Assembly: GCF_030386795.1 (NCBI RefSeq)
Contig: NZ_JANUQM010000008.1
Span: 248,001-312,000, forward strand
DNA length: 64,000 nucleotides
Direction of reading: 5' to 3'
Origin: Streptomyces sp. S.PNR 29
GTDB taxonomy: Bacteria > Actinomycetota > Actinomycetes > Streptomycetales > Streptomycetaceae
Position 1 is the stretch's first letter. Every line of letters starts with the position of its first letter. Below, in pieces: positions 15,781 to 25,404 of the stretch. Below the pieces are notes generated by a model. That model saw nothing but the letters and a program-made list of their open reading frames with translations. It made no database searches and had not been told where the DNA came from. A program made the translations under genes and the position numbers.

Positions 15781-17435
15781 ATCGTGATCGAGTGACCGAC
15801 CTCGTCGACCGGGCGACTGCCGGCGATCAGGCCGGCCAGCCGTCCCGTCGCCTTGGCGACGGCGGAGTCGGACACGACCAGCAGTCCGCGCACCTGCCCG
15901 GCGGGCACCGTACGCGGATCGGACGCCTGGATGCCGTAGAAGGACGGCACGCCACTGCCCTTGTACACAAGCCACACCCGCTCGCCCGCGTACCGTTCGC
16001 GCAGCCGGTCGGCGAGCCGGCCCAGGTCCTGTCCCCAGTCCACGTTGGAGTCGTGGAGCCGCAGGTGGGTCCGGGCCGGCCCGCCGAACGCCTCGTTGGA
16101 GTACGGCAGGTAGTACGGATACGTCCGCAGGGAGCTGACCGCGACACAGGCCACCAGCGCCCACGCCACGGCCGGCGCCCACCGCCACCGCCCCGCGAGG
16201 ACGCAGCCCGCCGCCACCGCCAGGAACATCGGCAGGAACACGGCGTACCGCGTGCCGAAGTCGCGGGACCCCTGCATGGCCGCCGCCAGCAGGACGGCAC
16301 CGGGCACCAGCACGTACGGCGCCGCGGGCCGCAGTCGCCGTACCGCCACCATGGCGACGGCACCGGCGGCCCACAGCGCGAGCATGCCGAGCGGCGTCTT
16401 CACCAGCAGCGCGGCCGGGAGGTAGTACCACAGCGAGCCGGTGTAGACCCGGCCGAACAGGAAGCCCTCCCAGGGGCGGTTCTCCAAGCCGAACTGGATG
16501 CGCATCCCGTCCCGGTACGCCTCCGGGAACGGCAGCAGCTCGACGAACAGCCCTCGCAGCCCGTGCACGACGGGCACGTGCTGCCGGGGCGTCCAGCGCA
16601 GCCGCGGATCGACCACCAGATACACGGCCCATACGAAGGCGACCGCGACCACCGCCACGACGGCCGCGCCCGCCACCGCCCGTCCCAGCCGCCTGCGCCG
16701 TTCATCCGTGGAGGCGCACCACACCGACAGAGCCGCCAGAGCCGTCAGCACCGGCACCGCGGCCAGCGTGCTCATCTTCGTGGCCAGGGCCGCCCCGAGC
16801 GCCACCCCGGCGAGCGGCACGTACCGGCGGGGTCGGTGCCGCGCCCGCCACAGCAGCCACACCGACGTGAGGACGAACCCGGCCGCGGGCACGTCCAGCG
16901 TGGCCAGTGAACCGTGCGCGATGACGTCGGGGGAGAAGGCGTACAGGGCGAGCGCCGCCAACCCGCCCGCCGCGCCGGCGAGTTCGCGGGCGAACGCCAA
17001 CACCGCGAGCCCGAACAGCAGCGTCAGCGCGATCACCGGAAGGCGGGCCCACAGCATCAGCCGCCACGGGTCGTTGCCGGACTCGTACAGCAGATGCCGC
17101 CCCAGCGCGCCCTGGTCACCGGTGAAGGACCGGTCGACGTGCGGGTCGGCGAGCGCCACCCCGACGCCGATGACCAGCTTCCCGAGCGGCGGGTGCTCGG
17201 GGTTGTGGCGCAGACGGTGCTCGTACAGCTGGTCGGCGGCCGTGCCGACGTACACGGGTTCGTCGATCGTCGGCGTCTGCTGTACGGCGGTGCTGACCAT
17301 GGCGGCGGCCATCTGGGCCAGCAGCACGACCACCAGGAGCGGCACCAGCCACCGTCTGCCGGACGGTCCCGGCAGGGGCAACGGACGTTCGGGAGTCCCG
17401 CGGTCCAGGACCGCCTGCGGTGCGCGTGCCATCAT
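15768..17435 (-). CDS. GT39/ArnT-like membrane glycosyltransferase
   Basis: This polytopic protein of about 555 residues has the GT-C architecture. A first membrane helix (RWLVPLLVVVLLAQMAAAMVSTAV) is followed by an extracytoplasmic loop with acidic motif TPTIDEPVYVG, which is where the catalytic Asp/Glu lies in the PMT/ArnT group. About ten further helices follow, then a C-terminal extracytoplasmic domain (LRLHDSNVDWGQDLGRLADRL). It would transfer a sugar from a polyprenyl-phosphate donor to a wall, lipid or protein acceptor; the acceptor is unknown. Two adjacent ATGs are possible starts. Confidence 0.85.
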   Translation of the reverse strand: MMARAPQAVLDRGTPERPLPLPGPSGRRWLVPLLVVVLLAQMAAAMVSTAVQQTPTIDEPVYVGTAADQLYEHRLRHNPEHPPLGKLVIGVGVALADPHVDRSFTGDQGALGRHLLYESGNDPWRLMLWARLPVIALTLLFGLAVLAFARELAGAAGGLAALALYAFSPDVIAHGSLATLDVPAAGFVLTSVWLLWRARHRPRRYVPLAGVALGAALATKMSTLAAVPVLTALAALSVWCASTDERRRRLGRAVAGAAVVAVVAVAFVWAVYLVVDPRLRWTPRQHVPVVHGLRGLFVELLPFPEAYRDGMRIQFGLENRPWEGFLFGRVYTGSLWYYLPAALLVKTPLGMLALWAAGAVAMVAVRRLRPAAPYVLVPGAVLLAAAMQGSRDFGTRYAVFLPMFLAVAAGCVLAGRWRWAPAVAWALVACVAVSSLRTYPYYLPYSNEAFGGPARTHLRLHDSNVDWGQDLGRLADRLRERYAGERVWLVYKGSGVPSFYGIQASDPRTVPAGQVRGLLVVSDSAVAKATGRLAGLIAGSRPVDEVGHSITIYRR

Positions 17436-17527
17436 CCGCCCCGCGGTGACAGCGACCGGGCGGTGGCGGGAGCGATACGGAGCCGCCTCATGGGCCTACT
17501 CTCGCATCGGCTCCCGCCAGGGGAGCG

Positions 17528-19447
17528 TCACCGCTTCACGAGTCGTACCGACAGACCTTCCGCCGTGTAGACGGGTACGGCCCGCAGCGTCTCGGAGTTC
17601 AGCTCGATCCGGTCGAACTGGCCGCGCAGCACCGGCGCGCCGAGGACGCGTACCGTGCTGCCCGCGGCCGGCGGCCTCTCGGCGTCGAGCCGAAGCGACA
17701 GCACGCTGCCCGGGCCGAGCACCGCCCTCCGGGTCACCTCCAGCGCGGGCCCGCGGCCGGAACGCAGCGTCACCTCAAGCGTGGCGGACTCCTGGGTGTA
17801 CGTCCCGTGCACCCGCACGGACTTGCACGTGCCCGCCCGCAGCGTCCCGCCCGGCACCCGCACGTCCCCGTGGCCCAGGGCGTGGGCCGAAGCGGCGACC
17901 AGCACGCCGTCCTCCACGACCGTGCCGCCCGTGTAGCGGTTGTGGCCCGTCAGCGTCAGCGTCCCGGAACCCCGCTTGGTCAGACCGCCGCGGCCGTCGA
18001 TGTCGTTGCGCCAGCTGTCGGCCGCGTGGAAGCCCCCGGCCGCCGCGTCCAGCGTCACGGTCACGGCGGAGTCGAAGGCGCCGTACCCGTCCGCCGCGGC
18101 GAACAGGTTCAGCCGCCCCCACTGCTCGAAGCCGTCCAGCAGGACGTACCCGGCGGGCAGCGCGGTCGTCCGCAGCACCTCCCGGCGCTGGGACGCGTCG
18201 AGGTACGGCAGCCGCGTCTCCAGCAGCACCTCCGCGCCCTTCGGCACGGTCAGGGGCGCGTCGCGGCCCTCCCGCTCCAGCACATACGTCAACTTGGGCG
18301 TGACCGTCCGGGCGTTGGCGGCCCGGTCGGCGTAGGCGTCGGTGCCGGGGCCCGCCGAGTGGGCGTACGTGTACAGCTCGTCCGAGCCGGTCCGCTCCGT
18401 GAAGTAGGCGAGGGCCTGAGCGCGCGCGGCGGCCTTGAGGTCCGCGTTCGCCGGGTCGGCCAGCGTGGCGGCGGCCAGGGCGGTGGCCATGATCCGGCCG
18501 CCGATGACGTCGACGGTGGAGTGCATGCCGGACATGATCCGCGTGTGGCTGAGCTCGAAGGCGCGGGTCACGAGCTCCTGGAAGCGCTCGGGGACCGCGT
18601 ACGCGAAGGCCAGGGCCGCCAGGTGGAAGGCGTTGGTGTGGCCGCTGGGGAAGCCGCCGTCGTCGGCCGGGGTCTCGGCGCGCTGCCGCAGCAGCTGCGG
18701 GGCGACGACCACCTCCGAGTCGTACACCGGGTAGCCGAGCGCGTCCTTCGCGCCCGTGTCGACCACCTCGCTGTCCTCGTTCATCCGCCACGGACGCGGG
18801 TACTGGAAGGCGAACTTGGCCGGGTTGCCCGAGGCGAACGGACCGCGCACCGTGTCGACCAGCTTGGCGACCGTGCCGAGCGCGGAGTCGTACGAGCCGG
18901 CGCCCAGGGCGGACCCGGCCGGGGCGTCGGCGGGCACAGAGTCGCTGATCTTGCCCGCGGGAGTGCCGTCCGGCGCGCTGGTGATCGACGTGACCGCCTT
19001 GGCGCCGGACCGGTACAGCTCGGCCAGCGGGCCCAGGCCGGCGATCATCGCGTAGCTCTGGTGCTGGCGGTCGTAGACGAACGCCTCCTTCGCCTGCGCC
19101 TCGGTGCGCGCGGAGGTGAGGCGGGCGCAGTAGCGCATGTTGGCGCGCAGCACCTCCGGCCGGAGCGGCGTGCCGGTGTTCCAGGCACCGCCGGTCTTCC
19201 ACACCTGGGCGAAGCCGCCCAGGATCCGGACGACCGCGTTGGTCTCGGGGGTGAGGTTCGACAGGACGTTCGTCTTGTAGTCGTCGACGAACGCGGCCGG
19301 CGCCGTGGCGGCCTTCGCGTCCGCGGCGGCCAGCCACGTGGCGAAGGCCGGGGCGGCCACCAGACCGGCCGACGTACCGAGCGAGGTCCTGAGGAAGCCC
19401 CGTCGGCTGACGGACGAGGTGACGTGGTGCCCGGCGGGTGACGGCAT
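17528..19447 (-). CDS. Tat-exported PAP2/vanadium haloperoxidase-like protein with autotransporter-type repeat
   Basis: This 639-residue secreted protein starts with a twin-arginine signal (SRRGFLRTSLGTSAGLVAAPAFATWLA). The catalytic region carries class A phosphatase/haloperoxidase motifs: GGFPSGHTNAFHL near residue 270 and SHTRIMSGMHSTVDVIGGR near 300, with the catalytic His residues. The last 150 residues hold an autotransporter-associated beta-strand repeat (RGSGTLTLTGHNRYTGGTVVEDGVLVAASA). That repeat is better known from Gram-negative autotransporters and here probably forms a beta-helix. Phosphatase activity is likelier than halogenation, but both fit the motif set. It stands alone. 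Confidence 0.85.
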   Translation of the reverse strand: MPSPAGHHVTSSVSRRGFLRTSLGTSAGLVAAPAFATWLAAADAKAATAPAAFVDDYKTNVLSNLTPETNAVVRILGGFAQVWKTGGAWNTGTPLRPEVLRANMRYCARLTSARTEAQAKEAFVYDRQHQSYAMIAGLGPLAELYRSGAKAVTSITSAPDGTPAGKISDSVPADAPAGSALGAGSYDSALGTVAKLVDTVRGPFASGNPAKFAFQYPRPWRMNEDSEVVDTGAKDALGYPVYDSEVVVAPQLLRQRAETPADDGGFPSGHTNAFHLAALAFAYAVPERFQELVTRAFELSHTRIMSGMHSTVDVIGGRIMATALAAATLADPANADLKAAARAQALAYFTERTGSDELYTYAHSAGPGTDAYADRAANARTVTPKLTYVLEREGRDAPLTVPKGAEVLLETRLPYLDASQRREVLRTTALPAGYVLLDGFEQWGRLNLFAAADGYGAFDSAVTVTLDAAAGGFHAADSWRNDIDGRGGLTKRGSGTLTLTGHNRYTGGTVVEDGVLVAASAHALGHGDVRVPGGTLRAGTCKSVRVHGTYTQESATLEVTLRSGRGPALEVTRRAVLGPGSVLSLRLDAERPPAAGSTVRVLGAPVLRGQFDRIELNSETLRAVPVYTAEGLSVRLVKR

Positions 19448-19612
19448 GCGTGTGCCTCTCTTCAGTTCTGCGGCGCCTTCGGGGCGCTGATGCCTTGTGG
19501 CGGCTTCTGAGTCATGTGGTGTTACGAGCGAAGATCTACGGCCGAGTCGTGTCCCCTCGGCGAGGGTTCGGCGACCGCGACGTGTCCCGCGGGCGAACGA
19601 GGGGCGCCCGGC

Positions 19613-20512
19613 TCACAGAAGCGAACGGGCCAGCGCCACCGCGCCCTCGACCGGGGGGACGCGCAGGGGATGCGGCCGGACTCCGGGCAGGGCTTCGGCG
19701 AGTGCCGAGGTGAACGCCGCGTACAGCGCGGCCTGGGAGAGGATCGTGCCGCCCGCCACCACCACGTCGTCCACCACGACATCGCGCTCCGCGAGGCGGA
19801 CGACGAGCGCGGCGAGCGAGCGGCCGCCGTCGGCGATCACGGTGCGCGCGAGCGAGGAGCCCGCCTCGGCGGCGGCGAACACCACCGGCGCGTGCCGTCC
19901 CCACTCGGCGGAGACGTTCGTGGCGGCCTCCAGCGCCGCGCCCAGCGCCGGTACTTCGGCCACCTGGAACGCGGCGACGAGCCCGGCGGCCAGCGCGTCG
20001 GGTTCCTCCCCGCGATCGTGCGCCGCCCATGCGGCCCGCGCCGCCTCGCGCACGAGACCGGCCGCGCCGCCCTCGTCGCCGAGCACCGCACCCCAGCCGC
20101 CGACCTGGACGAGGCGGCCGTCGGGCCGCCGCCCCACCGCCACCGACCCGGTGCCGGCGACCAGACCGACGCCCTTGGCCAGGCCGGCGGCGGGGACGAG
20201 GAGTTCGGCGTCGCCCACGATCAGCGCGGGCGCTCCGAGGCGGTCCTGGAGCGCGGCCCGGATCCCGGCGCACTGGCGAGGGGTCTCGCAGGCGTGCCCG
20301 CCCACGGCGACGGCGGACGGGCGCGCGCCCGTCGGCAGGGCGTCCCGGACCAGGGCGGCCAGCCAGTCGGCGGCCGCCGCAGGATCATGCGGCCGCCAGC
20401 CACTGCTCGGACGGACGTGGTCGGCGACCCGGTCGCCATCCGCGAGGGCACGCAGATGGGTCTTGGTGCCGCCCACGTCGATGCCTGCCACAAGTGGCGT
20501 GGAGTCCCGCAC
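19613..20512 (-). CDS. BadF/BadG-type N-acetylhexosamine kinase-like protein
   Basis: This 299-residue actin-fold ATPase has PHOSPHATE-1 motif LVAGIDVGGTKTHLRAL, PHOSPHATE-2 region GLVAGTGSVAVGR, then GGWGAVLGDEGGAAGLVREA and the adenosine motif VVVAGGTILSQAALY. This matches the BadF/BcrA ATPase family that includes GlcNAc/MurNAc-type kinases. Length and absence of Cys clusters favour a sugar kinase over a benzoyl-CoA reductase activator. It starts at a GTG and is divergent from the ROK regulator gene. An inverted repeat between the two suggests joint control, so its substrate is probably a sugar imported by the adjacent ABC system. Confidence 0.82.
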   Translation of the reverse strand: MRDSTPLVAGIDVGGTKTHLRALADGDRVADHVRPSSGWRPHDPAAAADWLAALVRDALPTGARPSAVAVGGHACETPRQCAGIRAALQDRLGAPALIVGDAELLVPAAGLAKGVGLVAGTGSVAVGRRPDGRLVQVGGWGAVLGDEGGAAGLVREAARAAWAAHDRGEEPDALAAGLVAAFQVAEVPALGAALEAATNVSAEWGRHAPVVFAAAEAGSSLARTVIADGGRSLAALVVRLAERDVVVDDVVVAGGTILSQAALYAAFTSALAEALPGVRPHPLRVPPVEGAVALARSLL

Positions 20513-20644
20513 GGAATCCCCTTCGTCGATGCGCGATCCTGCGCACGGCAGGCGAACCGTACGTCTGATAACGGCAGTTGAAGGTGTCGGGAAGCCCCGG
20601 GACGGGCTTCGTCAGCGGCTCACGGCAGGCGAGTACCGTGAAGT

Positions 20645-20668
20645 TCGTTAGGAAGTTAACTAACGAAG
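20645..20668. promoter_or_regulatory. ROK-type operator between kinase and ROK genes
   Basis: TTCGTTAG and CTAACGAA form a perfect 8-bp inverted repeat across an 8-bp AT-rich spacer (GAAGTTAA). This is the kind of TTAnnnTAA-rich palindrome bound by ROK-family repressors. It lies 83 nt before the ROK start and 133 nt before the divergent kinase start. Confidence 0.6.
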
Positions 20669-20750
20669 TAGGGTGCGTCAAGAGGCACGGAAGTCCCGAT
20701 GCCGCGCGACCCTTGCGGCCATGCCGCCGCAGCACGACTTGGGGGAGAGC

Positions 20751-21872
20751 ATGCAGCTGAGTGAGAGCGCCCGCGTGGTGTTCGCCGTCCTGGCAGCGGC
20801 GGGCACCGCCACCCGCCCGCAGCTGGCGGCCGGTGCGGGCCTTTCCAAGCCGACCGTCTCCACCGCCGTGGCCGAACTGGAGGCCGCCGACCTCGCCGCC
20901 CACTCCGGGACCGCCTCCGGCGGCACCGGCCGCAGCGCCGCCGTCTACCGGCTCGGCCCGGCCGCCGGCGCCGTGCTCGCCGTCGACCTGGGTCCCGCCG
21001 AGACCCGGGTGCGCGCCTGCGCCCTGGACGGCACCCTGCTCGCCGAGGGCACCGACTCCCGCTCGGACGCGGCCGGCACCGTCCGAAAGGCCCTGGAGGC
21101 GCTGCCCGCCGGGGCCCCGCTGCGTACCGTCGTCGTCGCCGTCGGCGACGTCACCGTCCGGGACCGGGAGGGCACCGGGATGCGTCCCGCGACCGCCAAG
21201 GCCGGCCCCGTCTTCGACGCCATGGCCGTGGCCCTGCCGGAGGGGGTGCCCGTCCACCTGGAGAACAACGTCAACTGTGCCGCGCTCGCCGAGCTCCACG
21301 AGGGCGCCGCCCGCGGCCGGGACACCTTCGGCTACCTGCGGATCGGCGTGGGCATCGGCCTCGGCATCGTCGTCGGGGGGCGGGTGCTGCGCGGCGCGAA
21401 CGGCGCCGCAGGTGAGCTGGCCCGGCTGCCCTACCCCTGGGACGAGGGCCGGGAGCCGCGTCACGAGGCCCTGGAGCGGCACATCGGGATGCCTTCCCTC
21501 CTCCGGCGGGCGAGACAGGCCTGGCAGGACGCGGACGGCCCCTGCCCCCGCACCGCCCGGCGGCTCTTCGCCCTCTCCGGGCAGGGTCATGCCACGGCCC
21601 GTGCCGTGGTCGCGCGGCACGCCACCGAGGTGGGCCGGCTCGCCGCCGCCGTGGCCGCCGTCCTGGACCCCGGGCTGATCGTGCTGGGGGGCGCCACCGG
21701 CGCGGACCCGCAGCTCCTGCCCGGGGTGCGTGCCGAGCTGGCCCGGCTGAGCTGGCCGACCGAGGTGGTCAGCAGCATGGTCGGCGACACCGGTACCGTC
21801 GTCGGCGCGAGCCGGCTGGCGGTCGCCCACGGAATCCAAACCGTGACCGGAGCTATGGCGGTGAAGCATTGA
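20751..21872 (+). CDS. ROK-family transcriptional repressor
   Basis: This 373-residue regulator has an N-terminal winged helix (ARVVFAVLAAAGTATRPQLAAGAGLSKPTVSTAVAEL) and a ROK sugar-kinase-like body. Visible parts are VLAVDLGPAETRVRA, HLENNVNCAALAELHEGAARG and GYLRIGVGIGLGIVVGGRVLRGANGAAGELARL. The Cys-rich zinc motif of typical ROK kinases is not obvious, which fits a regulator rather than an enzyme. The ATG at 20751 follows GGGGGAG; an earlier in-frame ATG lies at 20721. It lies 274 nt upstream of a sugar ABC operon and shares an operator region with the divergent kinase, so it probably senses the imported sugar. Confidence 0.88.
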   Translation: MQLSESARVVFAVLAAAGTATRPQLAAGAGLSKPTVSTAVAELEAADLAAHSGTASGGTGRSAAVYRLGPAAGAVLAVDLGPAETRVRACALDGTLLAEGTDSRSDAAGTVRKALEALPAGAPLRTVVVAVGDVTVRDREGTGMRPATAKAGPVFDAMAVALPEGVPVHLENNVNCAALAELHEGAARGRDTFGYLRIGVGIGLGIVVGGRVLRGANGAAGELARLPYPWDEGREPRHEALERHIGMPSLLRRARQAWQDADGPCPRTARRLFALSGQGHATARAVVARHATEVGRLAAAVAAVLDPGLIVLGGATGADPQLLPGVRAELARLSWPTEVVSSMVGDTGTVVGASRLAVAHGIQTVTGAMAVKH

Positions 21873-21902
21873 CGGCTTCGCGGTCGGTCTGCCAATGTCC
21901 GG

Positions 21903-21914
21903 ACAAGCGCTTTC
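21903..21914. promoter_or_regulatory. LacI-like AAGCGCTT core upstream of ABC importer
   Basis: ACAAGCGCTTTC contains the 8-bp palindrome AAGCGCTT, the core of the 12-bp palindrome at 5962-5973. It lies 233 nt before the substrate-binding protein gene. It may be a binding site for a carbon-catabolite LacI regulator encoded outside the window, but a chance match is possible. Confidence 0.35.
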
Positions 21915-22146
21915 TGAGTCGGCCGGGACGCCGACTCCGGGTGAGTCTCCCGCCCGTACGCGAAGTACGGCAGCCGCACGAGGGCGTGCTTGTGCGACGC
22001 CGGCCGTCATGGCCGGGGATTCCACCCGTCAAGGCGACGCGGCCGGGCGAGGCCGTGCCCCCGGAAAGCGACATTTCCTGCAACATGCACCCGTGCCGCC
22101 TCGGCTGGCGCCGTGCTTCCTCCGCTACGACGAAAAGGGATCGAAG

Positions 22147-23469
22147 ATGACCAGTGTGGGTGTGCGGCGCTCCCGCCGACTCGGCCGCGGCGGCATACGC
22201 CGCGTGGTTCCCCTCGCTGCCGTGGCCACGGCAGGTGCCCTTCTGCTCTCCGCCTGCGGGTCGGGGTCCGACTCGGGCGGGACCTCCAAGTCGCTGACGT
22301 TCTGGATCTCCACGGTTCCGGGGCAGGACGCGGGCTGGAAGAAGCTGGTGGCGCAGTACAAGAAGGACGCCGGCGTCACCGTCAAGCTCGTCAACATCCC
22401 CTACGACGGATACACGACGAAGCTGCACAACGCCGCGCAGGCGAACTCCCTGCCCGACGTGGCGGCCGTGCCGGCGCTGGACCCGATCTGGTCGAGCAAG
22501 CTGATCGACCTCAGCGACATCGCCAACAACAAGAGCAACAAGATCAACACCAACTTCGTCGCCAAGGACTCGTCCGGGAAGGTGCTGTCCATCCCCTCGG
22601 ACATCACCGCGTCCGGCCTGTTCATCAACAAGACGCTGTTCAAGAAGGCCGGCGTCTCCTTCCCGACCTCGCCCCAGAAGACCTGGACCTGGACCGACTT
22701 CATCAAGGCGGCGAACAAGGTCCGCGAGAAGACCGGCGCCAAGTACTCCCTGACCTTCGACCAGTCGCCGTCCCGGCTCCGCGCCATGGTGTACGAGATG
22801 GGCGGGAAGTACGTCCACGCGGACTCCTCCGGCAAGTTCTCGGTGGACGCGGCGACCAAGAAGGCCGTGAACACCTTCGTCGGGTGGAACGACAACAAGA
22901 CCATGCCGAAGTCGGTGTGGACCAGCGGCGCCGACCCGTCCGCCATGTTCCAGAGCGGTGACGTGGTCGCCTACTGGTCCGGCGTGTGGCAGGTCGCCGC
23001 CTTCGCGGAGAGCATCAAGAAGTTCGACTGGGCGAGCGTCCCGACTCCCGCCCAGCCGGTGCAGGCCAGCGACGTCAACAGCGGCGGCTTGATGGTGGGC
23101 TTCAACAACAACGGTGACGCGGCCACCGCCGCGAAGAAGTTCCTGTCCTGGGTCTACGAGCCGGACCACTACCGCACGCTGTGCGAGGCCTCCGGATTCC
23201 TGCCCGTCGAGAACGGTCTGAACCCGAAGTACCCCTTCACCTCCGAGGCGGCGCAGGCGGCGTTCAAGCTGTACAACGAGTCGATCCCGCTCTACGCCCC
23301 GATCTCCGGCTACTTCAACAACGCGCAGACGCAGTGGGTGCTGAAGGGCAAGAGCCTCACCGAGGACCCGACCAAGACGGAGCTCGGCAAGGCGATCAAC
23401 GGCCAGCAGTCGGCCGACAAGGCCCTGGAGAACATCGTGGCCGGCTACAACCAGCAGGTCGGCGGCTGA
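22147..23469 (+). CDS. Carbohydrate ABC transporter substrate-binding lipoprotein
   Basis: This 440-residue family-1 solute-binding protein has a basic N-terminus, a hydrophobic segment and a lipobox (LLLSAC, Cys anchored). The mature part begins after a Gly/Ser linker (SLTFWISTVPGQDAGWKKLVAQYKK) and runs in the MalE pattern through NSLPDVAAVPALDPIW, YWSGVWQVAAF and GFLPVENGLNPKYPFTSE. AAGGGA lies 8 nt before the ATG. It heads a four-gene operon with two permeases and a heparinase-like protein. No ATP-binding subunit is encoded, which is normal in Streptomyces, where MsiK serves many sugar importers. Confidence 0.93.
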   Translation: MTSVGVRRSRRLGRGGIRRVVPLAAVATAGALLLSACGSGSDSGGTSKSLTFWISTVPGQDAGWKKLVAQYKKDAGVTVKLVNIPYDGYTTKLHNAAQANSLPDVAAVPALDPIWSSKLIDLSDIANNKSNKINTNFVAKDSSGKVLSIPSDITASGLFINKTLFKKAGVSFPTSPQKTWTWTDFIKAANKVREKTGAKYSLTFDQSPSRLRAMVYEMGGKYVHADSSGKFSVDAATKKAVNTFVGWNDNKTMPKSVWTSGADPSAMFQSGDVVAYWSGVWQVAAFAESIKKFDWASVPTPAQPVQASDVNSGGLMVGFNNNGDAATAAKKFLSWVYEPDHYRTLCEASGFLPVENGLNPKYPFTSEAAQAAFKLYNESIPLYAPISGYFNNAQTQWVLKGKSLTEDPTKTELGKAINGQQSADKALENIVAGYNQQVGG

Positions 23470-23591
23470 TCGTGGGCCACGGGGCCGGGCGGCGGGATCG
23501 AGACACCGCCACCCGGCCCTGGACGCCCACGTGATGCCGGGCTCATGGCGTGAGCACACCGCAATCCATCCACCAGCACGGAGTCAGGAAG

Positions 23592-24503
23592 ATGACCAAA
23601 CGCGCCTCGGACGTGTCCGCGAGCCCGCCCAGGAGACGCAGTAAGTACACCCTTGCGCCGCTCGTGCTCATCGCGGCCAATGTCGTGCTCTTCGCGCTGT
23701 TCTTCGTCTGGCCTGCGGTGATCGGGCTCGTCTACTCCTTCACGAACTACACGGGCGTGGGGGTGTTCCAGTTCGTCGGACTGGACAACTACCACAACCT
23801 GTTCGGGGACTCCACGTTCTACGACGCGCTGACAAGGACCCTGCTCTACACCGTCCTCTTCGTCCCGTTGAACTTCGCGCTCTCGCTGCTCGCCGCCAAC
23901 CTGGTGGTGAGCAAGCACGCCAAGGGCTCGTCGCTCGCCCGCGTCATCTTCTTCATCCCGTGGCTGCTGTCGCCCATCGTCGTGGGCGTCCTGTGGCGGT
24001 GGATGTTCGGTGAGAACTTCGGACTGGTCAACTACGTCATCGAGAAGCTCGGCGGAGGCGCCGTTCCGTGGCAGTCGAACGCGGACCTGTCGCTGCTGGT
24101 GGTGGTGATGGCGGCGTCCTGGATGTGGACGGGTTTCACCATGCTGCTGTTCATCGCGGCGATCAAGAACGTACCGGTGTCGTACTACGAGGCGGCCTCG
24201 CTGGACGGCGCCGGTCCGTGGCGCCAGTTCATCAGCATCACGCTGCCGAGCATCGCGCCCACCTCGTTCATCGTCATCCTGCTCAACACGATCAACGCGA
24301 TGAAGGAGTACCCGGTGTTCGTCGCCCTCAACAACGGCGGACCCGGATCGTCGAACAACCTGCTCGTCCAGTACATCTATGAGACCGGCTTCAAACGGGG
24401 CCAGATCGGCTACGCGAGCGCCGCGTCATTCGTGCTCATGCTCATCCTGATGGCCGTCGCGATCATCCAGCTGATCGTCAACCGGCGGGTGGAGAACCGA
24501 TGA
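23592..24503 (+). CDS. Carbohydrate ABC transporter permease (MalF type)
   Basis: This 303-residue inner-membrane permease has six helices and the cytoplasmic EAA loop NVPVSYYEAASLDGAGPWRQFISITLPSI, which docks with the ATPase. The first helix is APLVLIAANVVLFALFFVWP. GGAG lies 8 nt before the ATG at 23592; a GTG 14 codons upstream is an alternative start. Its last four bases overlap the start of the second permease (ATGA), so the two are translationally coupled. Confidence 0.93.
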   Translation: MTKRASDVSASPPRRRSKYTLAPLVLIAANVVLFALFFVWPAVIGLVYSFTNYTGVGVFQFVGLDNYHNLFGDSTFYDALTRTLLYTVLFVPLNFALSLLAANLVVSKHAKGSSLARVIFFIPWLLSPIVVGVLWRWMFGENFGLVNYVIEKLGGGAVPWQSNADLSLLVVVMAASWMWTGFTMLLFIAAIKNVPVSYYEAASLDGAGPWRQFISITLPSIAPTSFIVILLNTINAMKEYPVFVALNNGGPGSSNNLLVQYIYETGFKRGQIGYASAASFVLMLILMAVAIIQLIVNRRVENR

Positions 24504-25402
24504 CTACCACAGACATGCCACGCCCGCTCGACGCCGACGCCAAACAGCCCGTTTCCAAGCAGCGTCCCCGCAACGCTGTCGGCGGTGGGATCCGGCGGGC
24601 GGTGCCCGCGACGACCCTGCTGTGGATCCTGGCGTTCCTCTACGGGTTTCCGGTGCTGTGGTTCATCCTCAGCTCCCTCAAGCCGGCCAGCGACCTGTTC
24701 TCCTATCCGCTGACGCTGGTTCCGCACAACCCCACCCTGTCGGGTTTCAAGGCGGCGTGGGACAGCGCCAACTTCTCCCAGTACTTCATCAACACGGCCA
24801 TCGTGTGCGTGATCACGACGATCCTCACGGTGGGTGTCAGCTGCTGCACCGGCTACGCGCTGGCCAAGTACGACAACAAGTGGCTCAAGGTCTTCTTCCT
24901 CTGCATCCTGGCCACCACCATGCTGCCGTCCGAGGTCATGCTGGCCCCGGAGTTCCTGGTGGTCCGCAACCTGGGCCTCTACAACTCGTTCGCCGGCATC
25001 ATCCTCCCGGCCGTGCTCACCGCGACCGGATGCTTCATGTTCCGCCAGTTCTTCCTGACGGTGCCCGACGAACTCGTGGAAGCCGCACGCATCGACGGCG
25101 CCCGTGAACTGGCGATCTTCGCGCGGATCATGGTGCCGCTCTCCCGGCCCATCATGCTGACCCTGGCCATCCTGTCCTTCCAGTGGCGGTGGAACGACTA
25201 CATCTGGCCGCTGCTGATGCTCAACGACCCCAACAAGTTCACCGTGCAGATCGGCATCCAGAGCATCGTCGGGGCGCAGAACATCAACTGGTCCGTACTG
25301 CTCGGCGCGTCGGTCATCTCCATGATCCCGCTGATCGCCATCTTCCTGGTCTTCCAGCGCTACGTCATGGGCGCCGACATCAATGCCGGACTGAAGGACT
25401 GA
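24500..25402 (+). CDS. Carbohydrate ABC transporter permease (MalG type)
   Basis: This 300-residue partner of the upstream permease has six helices and an EAA loop, VPDELVEAARIDGARELAIFARIMVPLSRPIM. The C-terminus ends YVMGADINAGLKD, a usual MalG-type ending. Its ATG overlaps the preceding stop codon by 4 nt. The next gene begins 2 nt after its stop, on a TTG. Confidence 0.94.
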   Translation: MTTTDMPRPLDADAKQPVSKQRPRNAVGGGIRRAVPATTLLWILAFLYGFPVLWFILSSLKPASDLFSYPLTLVPHNPTLSGFKAAWDSANFSQYFINTAIVCVITTILTVGVSCCTGYALAKYDNKWLKVFFLCILATTMLPSEVMLAPEFLVVRNLGLYNSFAGIILPAVLTATGCFMFRQFFLTVPDELVEAARIDGARELAIFARIMVPLSRPIMLTLAILSFQWRWNDYIWPLLMLNDPNKFTVQIGIQSIVGAQNINWSVLLGASVISMIPLIAIFLVFQRYVMGADINAGLKD

Positions 25403-25404
25403 TC

